Assembly: GCF_003589595.1 (NCBI RefSeq)
Contig: NW_020653713.1
Location: 6,324,360-6,388,359, forward strand
Source: Hyposmocoma kahamanoa
Taxonomy: Eukaryota; Arthropoda; Insecta; Lepidoptera; Cosmopterigidae
Direction of reading: 5' to 3'
Length of the DNA: 64,000 nucleotides
In this document: piece by piece, positions 11,101-26,100 of the stretch
How the letters are laid out: each line of letters begins with the position of its first letter
How positions within the stretch are numbered: the first letter of the stretch is position 1
The notes under the pieces: generated by a model
Database searches by the model: none
Told to the model about the DNA's origin: nothing
Seen by the model: only the letters and a program-made list of their open reading frames with translations
Made by a program: the position numbers and the translations under genes

Positions 11101-14100
11101 GTTGCTTTGATTTTAATCCTTGTTTGTTGTACTCGTTTTACGGCATGGGATTACCTATCAGAAGTCAGAAAATACATTTGCCCGAAATAACATTAGCTCG
11201 AATTTTCATAATGTGTTTTTACGAAGATTACAAAACAAAAGCTATTTTTGTCTATGTAAAAAGCATCAAAATTACTCGAAAGCGTAAAGGTTTTGTTATA
11301 AATCGGAATTACGGATATTTGAGTTTACGTTTAGTTTGAATGTCGGTACATTTCTTATAGTACACGCTTATTTTCACATTGTCGTAATAATTGTATGTAT
11401 GTATCTGCCCAACTCTTTATTATACCTTTAAGTGAATTTGTACAAAATTCGAAATAATAATATATATAAAAAAATTAATTAATATTTACGAGAAAGGCTA
11501 TTCCATTACTCTTGTATTCAAGTCATTTTCAGTCGAAGCTAAATATGGTGCATTTTGTTAAGTTTCCAGTAGAAGCTGAATATGGTGTTTTTGGGCACTT
11601 TTTTTTTTTTTTTTTCATTTATTATCTTATAAATTTTCATACAAAAAAACAATAGGTAATAACTTAGCATAGCAAATCCACTAAGGTTTAATATTATACT
11701 AAGAAAACTTAAATTGTTGTAAGCTACTTTAGGCAGTACTGCAATGACGTTACAATTTAAATTAAATGTTTTAGTTTTTTATATTTCGTTACATATCACT
11801 ACGTTTTGTATAGGTTAACCTCGGACATTTTTTTCGTGGTTTTTGTATTAGACCCGATGTCCATTTGTTGGTAGGTCAATGTTAAAACAGTTAAAATTAG
11901 TTAACGTGTTCGACTTATCGGAACTTACCCTAATGATGCATAGCTGAAATATCATTAAACAATACCAATATTTTAAAACGGGATTATGGTTTTTATGATA
12001 TCTCAAGAAATTATTTTGTCACTGAGCCGCATTTTAGTTAGCGGACGACAGAAAAGTGTTTCTCACTCTTGTTTTATTATCAAAAGTTATAATGTCACGA
12101 ACTCCAGAGATATTTAATTATGTTTGTATGTTGGCTTTTTTGCTAATCTAAAAGTTAGACTTTAGGAACAGTTTGGTACCATATAACTCATTTTTTGATA
12201 ATTTTGTGTGGATGGATGGATCCTTTTTGCTTAAAAACATCCAATTAAAAGACGCATGATGCGAATGAAGATTCATACATGACATTGCCTTTTAATTAGG
12301 TCGAGTGTTACTTATTTGACAGTAATTGCTTCGGTCGGTTATCGGACGAAGAAGAACAAGAGTAGACACCCTAAAGCAAGGCTCTTCACTATGTTTCGGT
12401 AGACAATGGGTCTAGTAGTTTCTTATATACGCTTATAGTCTGCGTAGATTCTAGTAAAGCAATTCTTAGAAACATTAAGAAGTTACTTTTGTCCTAGTAT
12501 TATACTTGTTAACTTCAATGTTCAAGTAGTAGAAGTTCGCTTAAACAATCAACATGGCCTGGAAGCGTCTAACCAGCATTTTCATTACTGCTTCATGTTT
12601 CTAGTAAGTTAGAGAAGTGAACTAACCTGAGGGAAGGGCTTATTACTGACGCGGTAGTTTCCTTCCTCCCAGTTGACCAGTTTGATGTCGGTGCCAGTAC
12701 AAGGTGCGCCCACGCGGCCCGTCGACCTGAAACAGCACATTTTACATTAATTTATTTCGTATTATAATTGCAATATTTTGAGACTTGGGAAATAGGCTAT
12801 CTCGCCTTGACGGCCTATCGACCGACGCCATAGTAAAATAAAAGAAGTATGGTAACTCCGTACTCAGTATCAGCGCGGCTTGTATGCATTGAAGAAGCAG
12901 AGGTTCTACTAAAAGGCAATATTTGTTAGTAACATACAGAGAATTTGGAAATAAATAGTGAAGTGAGAATATGAAGTGGGCAGAAAGAAACAACAGAACA
13001 AAAATCTGGAATATCAAACATATCATACAAAATATTACTTATAATATAGACCAGGGGTGTTTCTAATTAAAAGACTAAATTTGGTGAAATTACAGGCGCA
13101 TGGGACTTTTCAACTTATCGACTGTAAACTGGCAATCGGTACTATCTAAACCAGATGGTTTATTTAATAAAAATACGTAGTTTTTTGATATTTTTATTAC
13201 ACATGTATGTATGTACATTACGTATTTTTATTTAATAAACCAGATGCTATATAAATGATTCTTTCTTCACCCTATAAAGTTGTCAAAATTGAGATAGTGC
13301 CGGTTGGCAGTGCCCTTCAGATCTTTGCGATTTAATGTTCCGAGTGGCACTGCAATTGTTATGGACAGGCATTTCGCTTACCATCAGGCGTACGACTTGT
13401 ACGTCCCGTCACTTAGTATTATAAAAAAAAAATCAAAGAGGTTTAACAGCATGTGTGCGCGACAACCGTGCGCCATGTACGGACGCTTCTTACGGATTTT
13501 ATAGGCATTTCTTTTCACAAAAATTAGTTTTATTTTCTTGTGATTTAGGTAAGAAAAATCTAGCAACTTTCGATGCCAATATACCATAATGTTATCTGTA
13601 AACATTTAATAACAGAAAAGTGTTTAAATAATTTATAGATACAGGCTTAACTTTGTGGGAATCTATATTAATAAAAATGATAATAAGTTAACTTGCTACT
13701 TTTAACATTAGATTCGCGGAGTAGCAAGATTAGGTACTGAAAAAGACTTGACAAGGTGAGACGGGAAAGTTTTTGTACGTGAACGTGAAAACAGTAACAG
13801 AGTTGGTAATGCAACAGCACGATTTAAGGTGTAGACAACTTACCGGTCGTGGGGGTCCATGACAGTGGCCGAGGAGGTGGTTTCGGTGAGGCCGTAGCCG
13901 GCGACGACGTCGCAGCAAAGGCATACGCGAATCTGTGTGTGCGTGTCGGGTGACAGCGGGGCGCCACCAGCGATCATCAGCCGCAGGCGACCGCCCAACA
14001 GCGCCGTTATCTTCGTGAACATCTACAGAACAAACACAAGTTATAGTCTTCCTTTAACCGACTTCAAAAAAAGGAGGTTTTCAATTCGACTATGGTTTTT

Positions 14101-17100
14101 TTTATGTATGTTACGCAATAACTCCAGCATTTGTGAACCGATTTTGATGATTCTTTTTTGTTGGAAAGAGGGTACCTCATTAGTGGTCCCATTTAAATTT
14201 GAAAAAAATATTCCATCTCTAAGGGTGACAAACTATCTATAGATATCTATATATAGATGAGGATGAATCCGGTTTAGCGCACTTTCTGGTAACCGATTTC
14301 AATAAAACTTGGCAAATAGATGTAATGCCACAAATTTTTGAGGTCGGTTTTTTAGAACTATGTACGGAGATTATTTTACTCTTTATTATAATTAAGCGCT
14401 TTGATCGTTATTGTACATGTCAACCCCATTAGAAAAACAATACCTCAGGAAAACACTTAATAAAATCCAGACAGATAAATCGAAATACTATCCAAACATG
14501 CATACAAAATCTTCGCGACACTACGTGTTGGCTCCGACAAAACGGATTGAGACCACCAGCCTGTGCAAATAACCGCGCCTTGATAGGTTCCGTCCGAACA
14601 CACTCCATGAGCAAATGCTGTTCATCCTCACGAATTCCACACAATTCGGTGGGTTCACCGTCCGCATCAAATATGTCCGCATCGAAGCCTATGCGCGTTG
14701 AAAATTTGACCACTGCTTAATTTTACATGGTCTTGTACCAGATTCCTTTTTCCTGGGACCTCATATTGAAATATTCTTTGCAACGAGAATGGAAGTTGCT
14801 CTTATAGTTTGCAAACCTCGGGCCCCTCTGAAGCAGCCGCAATGGCTAACCGATTCGCCTCCTCATTCTCTAATCGTAAAGTATGATTCCGTAAATTAAG
14901 TTCACAGGGCGTTCAATGGTAGGGCCATTGAACGCCCTACTCCTAATTTACTGTCTTAATTATTCGAGCCGAAATACGGCAGTAATTTTAATTTCCGAAC
15001 AAATTTGGTGTTACTATTGGGTACAAAGATCGAAAAAACACAAAGAAAAATTCCTTCGATCCGGTTGGATCCTTGAGCGTTAGATACCTCTATCTTGGGT
15101 TGGATGTATCCAACCCAAGACTAGCGGTGGGACGAATTGTTGTTTTTTTCCAACTCGAGTTGACTCGTCTCGGTGTCTGACGGAGCAATCGCAAGTCGCG
15201 AGTAGAACTCGAACCGGCGATTCATCGAATTGGGCCGACCGCGACTTGAACGTGCTTCGAAGGTCGCCGAGCCGACCGAGTGAGAACGAGTAGCCGATGC
15301 GCTGTATGAACGAAGTATTCGGCTCGGCGGGGCGGGAACCGAACCGACCTAGTTCGAGTTCATAAAGAGTTGACTCGTTGTGGGAGTAACTCGAGCTAAT
15401 CGAGACAAATAACTCGACTCGCCCATCGCTACACAAGACGCCATGAACGCACCACGCTTAAAGAGAATATCGTAAGGAGATTGGCAACCTTTGGAAAACG
15501 TGTGACGTTCCCAACCCGCGTGAAATCTCCTAAACTCTAAATCCTCACCTTAAACGCGTCGCATGCTCAACAGTGGAACGTATTATGGGTTGATAATAAA
15601 ATTTCGATTGCGTATGTTTATATAAACACACCGTTGAATTCTAAATCTAGCATATAAACCTGCTATAGTGCGTTGCATATAAAACATGTAACTTGTATTT
15701 GGGTATATAACAGGCTAACTGAGAAGTGATTTAGCACTGAGTTTCTACATTGACATCTCATCGAACTTGGGACGATGGGCGATACCATGAAAACCGGTGT
15801 GCAACACTCGACCACAGAGGTCATGTATTTGAATTACTTGCAATTGAAATATGTATACGTAAATAAATATTTTGTAATTCCAATTTCTAATATCTAACGG
15901 CATGGATTTTGTAATTGATATTTCAAAGACGTTCGTGGTAATTATTGTATTTTAAACGCACTTCAAGAAAGTATTTTGATATATAAGTTATGACTAGCCT
16001 TGATTGTATGATGGATAGGCTATTTAGTGCATCAAAAGCGCATGCAGATAATTACTATTCAACCAACGGCATTGTGATAAAGGATAAAGACAAAGAAAAA
16101 GTAAATATATTGTGCGCTCTTGTTTACGTTGTACCTTACACTTTATCAGATAATGAATTATTTGTTTAAAAATAGAAAAGATAACAATGAATCATTAAAA
16201 AATTAATTAGACATACTTACAATGCGATTAAGTATGGGCGTATCGTACCCGCGTCGCATCCAGGTCTGCTTGTAGGTGTACGCCCACTTGAAGAACGCAT
16301 TGGCGAACGCACCGCTGCGGGACACTTTGTCCGTGATGCCTTTGCTGATGCGGTCCATTATCAACTGAAATTATCATTTGTATTAAGTTAAATTTTGAAC
16401 TGGTGCAATACCATTCCCGTGAGCTTCAAAAATTGAATTCGCTAATTAGCTGTTGAGGTTACAACCAATGATCGAGTTGAAATTGATATTATATATAAAT
16501 AGAGGGAGCTAATTTACCTAACATATGAACGTTTTCTTAGTATGGACATACCCATTTCGTTATCACCATGTATAAAATCTCTTTTTTTCTATTTATTTTC
16601 TAAACATTCCAAAATATAGGTTGTCTCATGTTTATTTTTTAAATGGCTAAAGTATTTAGATACGTAAGTACCTACAGAAACACAAGTACAATGTTGTTTT
16701 ATGAGACAATATTTTTTATGCCCTTGATGATGGTAAGCTACACGCCTGTCCATAACAGTTGTAGTGCCACTGAGAGATTTAAATCGCAAAGATCTGAGGG
16801 GCACTGCCACTGCGCCCATCACCCTGAGACATAAGTTGACAAGTCCCATGTGTTGTAATTTCACCAGCACCCTTACCCTTCAAAACCGGAACACAGTAAA
16901 GATGACATTACCGCTTGGTGGCAAAAATAGGTAAGGTGGCAGTACTACACTGGACGAACTCTTTCACAAGGAGCTCTACTGCTATTAATTTGTAGCAAAT
17001 ACTTAATAGAAAATAGTAATTTGTTGCCAATGTACTCCAATTTCAATGAATATGCAATATAATCAGTTCCAAGAAGTCCCAGGATTTGTAGAAGGGAATG

Positions 17101-20100
17101 TCCACGTTATTCTTTAGTTTAGCTAAATTAATTCCGGTCACTGGTTATAATAAGTGTGTTGGATCTCAAACAGAGATTAGACAGAGTACAAGAGCAATGA
17201 AATTCACCGAGGCACTGGGAATCGAACCCAAGACATCATCAAGCGCGTTCAGGGCTTTCCGTTGTGCCGCCAAGATCGTCTTAATTAACTTGTGATCGAT
17301 TGCGTCACATCTAATATTACCTAAGTAAACCATTACGTAATTATAATTGAATTAGGTATATTTTGGGAAAGCAGAATACTCAGTAAACAAGGCATTATCT
17401 TGTCATGTTATAATTATGAAGGTTCGCTTCTTTGGTATTATTTTGTCAAAATTATACTAAGTTAAGATTATTCATATCGATTTATTTACTCGATTTTACT
17501 TCATTAGCTATGTAATATTTTGGTCTGGCAAACTTGTATCGCATATGATTGGCTGGTGAATCGAAGGTATCGAGAATAGTGATCGGCAATTGGTTGAGAA
17601 TAGTGATCGGCAATAGGTTGACGATAAATACAAGTAACCAATCGGGTAAACCGGTGGAGATTTTATGAGAAGATCGCCAGTGATAGTGAAGAGAGTAAGT
17701 GGTCAAGTGTACACTTTACCAACAAGTCTCCTTTATACTCGTACCCGATAAAGTCATATTAATTACAGACTACTACCTATTAAAAAGATATTTTTTTACT
17801 TATTAAGTTCATCAACAATTGTTGCATCAATTTACGTAGGTCAGAGTATTTTGACAACACGCACAACTAACATTAGCCGAAGCACATTTGAGTGGATAAT
17901 CTTAATATTTAATGGCGATGAAAAATAGGGATATAATAATATTAATAAAGCACACATTCAACATAGCCCCGCACTAGGGAAACCCTGTATCGCGGGTCCC
18001 ATGGGTACGGGTACAATCACAAATTACACCCAAACTCACGAGAAATAAATGTAGGCCATACAAATATTTCTCCCGGTCCGGGAATCGAACCTGGGCCGGA
18101 AATCGAAACTCTGCGTGACAGCAGGCATAGTAACCGTTCGGCCACAGAGGCAGTTATGACAAAAAACAATACAAATCGAAAAAAAACTGACTTTTATACA
18201 TCAAGTGACGGGATGAACAAGTGCGCCTGATGGTAAACGACACGCCTGTCCGTAACAGTTGCAGTGCCACTCAAACCTTCAAATTGTATAGATCTGAGGG
18301 GCACTGCCACTGCGTCCGTCACCTGAGATATAAGTTAAGTCCTATGTGCCTGTAATTTCCCCAGCATCCTTACCGGCGGCAGAAATACGTAAGGTGGCAG
18401 TACTTCCCTGGACGAATTCTTTCACAAGGAGATCTACTGCTACTAAATTATGATAAGAGTCATGCTGCAAACTCACCGGTACGGTAGTGATGCAGGTGGG
18501 CCTGAGGGTGGTGGCGTCACCGTTGGTACCACGCATGATCTTGCTCGACGAGTCCAGCATCGTCAGCGGTGTTGAATACCCGATGGGCACGCCTATTATA
18601 GATAACATTAAACTCAATCAACTTTTTTTTCCATGTTAAGGAGCGGGGAACATACATTGATTGCTTGATGAAAGAGAATGAATAGCACGTTTATTTATGT
18701 GTTTTAGGAATAAGTGTGTATTTCACTTCCATCACACCTGATGGAAAGTAACGGGTGACGAAATATAACGCGTATGCACTGTCGCCTTTGATTGTGCGAC
18801 ATAAAAATCGATTACAATGAAATTTAAATTCAACTTTATGCCCATTAGCGACAAGAAAGATTTAAAGCTCAGGAGTGATCTCTGACCTTTTGGTTTTTGT
18901 ACCAAATGTCAACGTCATACATCAAACAGTGATGGAGAAATCACAGGTATTCTCTTTTGGTTAATCGCTATAAATGTTAGTAATCTCTTTATTAAATAAA
19001 TAAAATTATATTTATAAAATTATATATATTATATATAAAAAAAATAAAATTATTATAAATTATCTTCTACTCACCGGCAATGATACAGAGACTCTCAGCC
19101 AGCAGTTCAAAGACGTGCGCCAATGGTAGGAAGCCCATCAATACATCGTTCTCGAAGATCGGCGTCGAGTCCGCAAACGCCTAAGGATTAAATAATTTTT
19201 ATTCATGTGAATTAGATTTTTATTTAGACAACCTTTACAGGAAGTCTCTCGAAAAAAAGAAATACAATAAAAAAAATATTTTAAAACGGCAATGGAGTAC
19301 TTGTTCCACACAGCCTTAGCTAAAGTATTTTTTAAATTTTAATTTTTTGCTTAAATGAACATAAAATTGTTGATAAAAACAAAAATATTATAGTTACTAT
19401 TACCTTTTAATTAATGTTTTTATTAAAAAAAAGTAAAAATACCATTAAATTTAATCACAAATTTCCAGCGTAAAATTTTAAACAGTGCTGTTATGTTATT
19501 TTTACCAAAAGATTATATTAAAAATTGAGATAGTTGGCACAGGATTGCAAAAACCTGTCCTTATCAGTGGAACACGACAGAGACTATATAAAAAAAATTA
19601 CCTTAAGCGTAGCAACCATATTCCGATGGCTCAGAATAACCCCTTTAGGTACGCCGGTGGAGCCACTGGTATACATAATGATGGCGGTATCTTTTGGCGA
19701 AGGCGGCACATTGTCAATAGAGGAGCCCTTGCCCATCTGCATAACTTCTTTGTAACCGACAATGCGGATGCCTGGCTTGAAGCCTTCGCGATCGGTGGGC
19801 TTTAGCTGGTCTTCCATGTATATTATTGTGTCCACCTGTTGGTATCAAAAGAAACATTACATAAATGTGGCGCATGTCAACTATCTAACTAACTTTAAAC
19901 TTTTAGAAGTTTTAGAGGCCCTTTTGTAAGAGATCGTCCAGGGAAGTACTGAGACCTTACCTATTTCTGCCGCTAAGCAGTAGTGAGAGCATTACTTAGT
20001 TTCGGTTTTGAAGAGTAAGGGTGATGGTGAAATTATATGCACATCAGATTTGTCAACTTATGTCTCAGAGTGGCAGTGCCCATCAGATCTTTACTATTCA

Positions 20101-23100
20101 AAACTCACTCAGAAGTGGCGCTGCAATTGCTATGGATGAGCGTTCCTCCCGTCACTTGGTAACATAAAAAAAAAAATAGACAATTTCCCATTGACTTACA
20201 ATTATATTTAGGGTCCGCGCTAAAAAGTGTCCTAACTTATAGGGCGTTAAAATCGTATACAGAGCGTCATTCACGCATTAGTCTTCGTTTGTTCGACTGA
20301 CAGCGAAGCAAGCAAAATTAGACAGTACTGCGATGACATTACAATTTAAATTCAACGTTTTAGCTTTTTCATATTCCTTCACATGTCACTACGTTTAAAT
20401 AGGTTGACTTGGGACATTTTTTTTCGTGGTTTTTGTATTAGACCCGTCGTCCATTTATTTGTAAGTCAATGCAATTTCCCTATTTTTTATCTATTTTTTA
20501 TACGTGTCAGTAAAATGATTCCACTCCACGTGATGGAAACTCAATCCAAACATGAAGGAACCTAGTGCAGTGTTGATGCAATCACTGCCCTAGCCACTTC
20601 CATCCTGTATGCCTACAAGATGCCTCTATATGGTATGATGAGCGTTATACAAGAGAGTTATTCAAATTGTCCAAACACTTTGTTGAAAAATGAACCACAC
20701 GTAGGTACTTTTACATAAACCAGCTTAACCCAGTTTATTAAAAATACATTTCAAATATGTGGCCGCCAGTTTCAAGATTCGTACCTGAGAGATGACCTCA
20801 TGTAAACATTCAAACCGATTCACACACAATCAAGTTAATAAAATGCATAATATCAAGTAGTACCTTGGGCGTCTTGACGAGGATCTTGCGGAACTTGGGC
20901 AACAGATCGTGTGTGGTGATAACGGTGGAGACCTCGGTTTCATTGATACCATGTGCGATAGCATCATCGCCCAGGGTTGCGTAGATTGTCACCACTGGAA
21001 CAACGATTAAAGTGTTTTAAAAGGTAAGGCTTTAGGTAGCGCACGAATATAATGCCCTGTGAACATACAAATCGCGTAAAAAACCTAAAAAAAAAACTAT
21101 AAAAAATCTTTTAAATCAATACAATATACCTGAAAGGGGTAAATCATTGGATAAGAAAGGATAACAAACAAAGATAGACATGCTGTCCTATGTAGAAAAG
21201 GTCTGAGCGTAGACACAGCACTCCGAAAGAGGGAATGATGTATGATAATGGTTATTGCAAACTAAAAAAAAGGACTGGAGGGAATGGCGTTCAAATGACA
21301 GGAGTCAAGACCCAGCTGAGTGATTGTAGGTTGAAACGCGTAGACCTTAACCACGACAACGAAGACTTATGAAAGTGTATAGTGAAGGAAAGCCTTGAGC
21401 AGGTATAGATCTCCAAAGGCAGCACAATAATCCGCCCCTATAACCAAAAGGGTAGGTGTAGAGTTAGTGTACTAACCAGGAATGCTCTGCTTGAAGCACC
21501 CGTGTGCTGCGATCATCCACTCTGCGCGTGTCTCGGCGAACATGACCACGTTCTTAACCGGCTGGCAGCCCAGCTCCCTTAGCCCGGCCCCGAAATGCTT
21601 CGCCTCACGCTCCATCTCTGTGTATGTGCGCCATTCGTAGTTGCCCATCTTGAACTGTCAAAAATAAATAACAAATTGAACACGATATATACATACCCGT
21701 AAGTGTTACTACAATGAAGACAGGTCTTTCGTTATCAGCAACAGTGTAAATAGCATTTCCTTTATCTGAATTGTCTGAGCTTGGTCTAACATATTGTAGT
21801 AGTCTTCATTTCTTGGCCCATACAATGCTAATGTTTATAAGAATAATTAACTCAAGTGGATGGGCTTGTTCTAGTATTGTCTCGTAAAGGTTAAAAAGTG
21901 TCATAAATAATCAAATCTCTGGAACATGACATACCTTTTTGAAGATCCGTCCATTGGGTTGTGGTTCATCTTCCTCTCCAAGAAGCTGACGGGTTCCGAG
22001 GCAGGGTTTGTTGACCCATCGCGCAGCAGCGGCGCGGAGCATGCTCTCCATTGTGGTGACGCCATCGCGCACGAGGCGTGTGTGTAACTCGCAAGGTGAG
22101 CTTACTGAGCGCACCGTTATGCTGTTGGATGTTGACTCTATTATGGTAGCCTGGAAAGAAAACAATATTGTCTCTCTCTTGTTATTTTCAGAAACTCGCG
22201 ACGTTTATTGTAAACACAAATAACAAATCTTGACATTCACAGATCCAAAACGAAACAAGGCAAACAACAAGAAAACCGTCATAATGTTTGTCAATGTATG
22301 TCACCATACGCGGCACCAATCCTCCAAGTTGCTGTATAGTGATGATCAGTGAGCTAACCTTTATGCGTCGTGAGAGCGCGCGCTTTCGCCAGGGCTTCTG
22401 CAGAACGAGGTGTATGGGAAAGGTGAGAATGTCAAACACCAACGTCACTGCACGGATCGCCTTGAGCGCGATCGACACCCACCATGACGCCGGCCTGCAA
22501 CAACATACATTAGAACTGATCAATATCAAAATGGGCAAATTGAACATTAAATTAAAAATTAGTTAAACATTACTACTGATTTACGGGATAAATTTTCTAG
22601 AGAATAACCGATAAGAGAGTCTAGGGGTTGCTGAGAGATAAGTTCACATATTTTTATTCATAAGTAAAGGAACCATGGATTTTAGTCATACAAATAAACA
22701 GGAATTGTATCCTTTACGTTTTGCTAAAGCGTAACGTTAAAGCAAACTGTGACTTAGGAATGCTAAGCTAAAATCCAGATCCGGCGGAATGTACGCTTTC
22801 AAATACAACTGTTAATTCAAGCTACAAAATTATGTCTCCGAGCTAGGTTGTACAATTTTTATAGCGCAGCGTACACTTCAAATGGTCATAAAATTGTGTT
22901 TTTATTGTGTGACATTTCAATCATCTCAGCGCTTTAGGTAGCGTCAGGGAGTAATGTTCGGTTACTCTCTGTCTCTCTGGCCTCTCACGTGATAAATCAA
23001 CAAAGAGAAAAAGAGCGGGGCAAATATAATGATTCTTTTTCTCATCGTGAAATGTCCTAACAAATTATGTAAGCTTTCTACAAAGTGTTTAAGGGTCGTA

Positions 23101-26100
23101 TTCTAGAACTTTACTCAATGCTCAAGTCAGGGTTTGAGTACGGTTTAAAGCACTCGAAATCATACTGTGACTTAAGTAGCGCTAGTATTACACAGCATTT
23201 GAACATGTACAACCGCGACTTTAAAACGGTAACAATACAAATAAGTCTATCGATGTTTATGATAACCCATCGAGTTCTACTTATAATTGATGACTGGCAA
23301 TTGTCAAGCTACATCAAGTCTAAGAAGATCTCTATGTTTTAATGTTTAAAAAGTAAAATGTGTCTCTAAACACGCGATAAGTATAAATGATCAAAACACG
23401 TTAAGAAAAACAGCAGTTCTCTACGAAGCGACATTGAGTTAAATCTTAACTTAATGAACAAGAATCAAATAATAATTAATTTAAAAATAACACCACCACC
23501 AGTTCTAGTATGATATACCCCTCTGGCCCCATTCGACCATAGCTACTCTTACATTATGATCAAAGATAGAAATAGGCTACCTTAACTTCTTAACTTAACT
23601 TAACCTTAACTTTTACATTGAATCGATCACAATAGGAATAGGTACACTGTTTCAAGGCACACAGTGAAGTTGAACAGTGGAATTGTAAGTATAAAAGTAG
23701 AAAGTCGAGTCTTGATGCTTTTCATTCTGACTGTCAGAATGTTTATGTGTAATGCACTAATTCTTAAAATAACATCGTGCTTAACTCATCGTGTAGCGGT
23801 AAGTATCAAGACCCACGTGCAGAATACTTATGGAGTTGGGTCAACGACCGGTTGTTTTCATGCGTTAGAAAATAATTCGACCATAATAGCGTGGTCTCTG
23901 ATGGTTAAACATGGCGGAGTACTTTCGGCCTAAAAGTGATATTACTTCTATCTATCCACATATTTTTCTTTCTAACAAGAAACCGGCTTTTTTTTTCTAA
24001 CTAGAATTTCGTTTGCATCGGATTTCGATTTTTTCTATTGTTCTTCATCTTCGATAACTTAGTTTGCAATATTAATGTAGGTGAACTGCTAAGTACGAGA
24101 ATCTTCTAGGACAAAAAGTTTTAAATCGCAAAGATCTGAGGGGCACTGCCACTGCGCCCAACACCCAGAGACATAAGTTGACAAGTCCCATATCCCTGTA
24201 ATTTCACCAGCACTCTTACCCTTCAAAACCGGAACACAGTAATGGTGACATTACTGCTTGGCGGCAGACATAGGTAAGGTGGCAGTACTTCCCTGGACGA
24301 AATCTTTCATTGAGATCTCAACTTCCACTAAATATCTCCACCACGCATTTGAAATGAGATTTAAGTAACTTTAAGGGTCGTATTCTAGAACTCTACTCAA
24401 TGCTCAAGTCAGGATTTGAGTATGGTTTAAAGTACTCGAAATCATACTCAAGTCCCTGCCATTAGGGTCGTATTTCCAGTGCAATCCTGACTTGAGCATT
24501 GAGTAGAGTTCTAGAATACGACCCTAAGAAGTTTAAATATAAGTAGAGAAAGCACACATTGGAAGCGGGCCTGTGGAGCGTCAATCCAAATTGTGTCTCA
24601 ATCGAGTGTATTTTATACAAGGCAGGTTATCCCTTAAAATTTCCCTGCAGCCTTTACTTTAAAATTCTTTTTTTCTAATAAAAAATAAGAGCGCATTCTC
24701 ACCTAACGGAAAGTGACGATGAGGTCGAGCGACGATGTAACATGCACACCTAAATAATGCCAATTCACTCTCGCCTTGAAAAGGTCCATGTTACAGCGTT
24801 TGGGGAATAACAGTCTGCAGGCATGGAATTCTCCTTCGAATCACATGTTCCGCCACTGTGGTTATGTTTATGCTGTATGGGTACATTGAACTACACGAGC
24901 AAATTATTAATGCAAATAGGATTTGGTAGATAAATTTGTTTGTCATTTTGTTGGTTGAGGATAATGACCTTATTATATTACTTATAAAAGTTTTATTAAA
25001 ACCATCGCCTCAATTCGCGTGGCCCCTTCGTCGCTATCGTCTTTTGTTTCGTAAGTAGGTATTTGCCTTTTGTGGCGCTATTGAATAGACTACTTAATAG
25101 ATCGATAAGTATGATTTTACCAAGTGTAAAAACTCTGTCATTTGGACGAAAATAATAATAATAATAATAATAAACACTTATCAAAGACTTGGCTGTATGG
25201 TCTTAAGCCACTGCCCTTTTTGCATTGTAAAAAAGAAAAAAAAAACACTCCATGCATTTTAAAAAGAATCGATATCAAAATAATCGATATTAGTAGGTAA
25301 TTGGATTTCCTTATCGGCACTCCGTTTTCCAATCACGAACAATGCACGTTTATGGAGTAAAGTTATTGGTGCCTAATAAGTAATAAGATGAATAGTAAAG
25401 TGTATGTAACATAGTATTACCGAATTCTGTCTAACAAACTTTTAAGACAAAAAACATAGTAGATACTTGAAGGCACTAGATTTAAATTACATTCTGAGTA
25501 TTAGTGCATATGTCATTATAGGAGGTATTTTTAACTTTTTGATCTTGTGCGAGTAGTAAAATTTAATTTTCGGACATTTTTTCGCGGGAAATTGTTATAT
25601 CTTTACAGTGGCCACTTTGAAACTTTGAGTACAAAACTTTTTCGTACTTCGGGACAGGGTAAGACGTCTAAGCTATACTGCCATTGAAAGTTTTATCTCA
25701 TGTGTTTTTTTTTCAAAACGGTGTAAATGACGTTTGCAGTAGGGCTAGCAGGACAGGGTAGTAATTAATTTTCTTGTAATTTATTGTTTGTTGTATAAAA
25801 ATTATATGTAATTCCACGTACCTACTTTTGATGTCGGTTTTTTAGAACTCTGTACTGAGATCTTAAATAATCATGATTTGGAATAATCCTTAGAAGACAA
25901 ATTTTTTTCAAAATCTTTAACCAGTGCTCGATGTTGTTTCTACACTTTATGGGGTAAAACCTCAAATTGGAGTTGAAGTGTAAGCGCTAAAAACAACTTT
26001 TCAAATAGAAGGGCCCAAGGTTGCATGTCCAGATAAACCTGATTGATAAATTGGCCTAAATTTTTAGTAAATAAGTAAACATTTTGATAACATGTTTAGG

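Noticed and set aside
15080..15436. 118-codon minus-strand gene or CpG island
   Set aside because: The stretch is bounded by inverted TAGCG.TGGG ends and near-identical 8-bp flanks, so it is a MITE.
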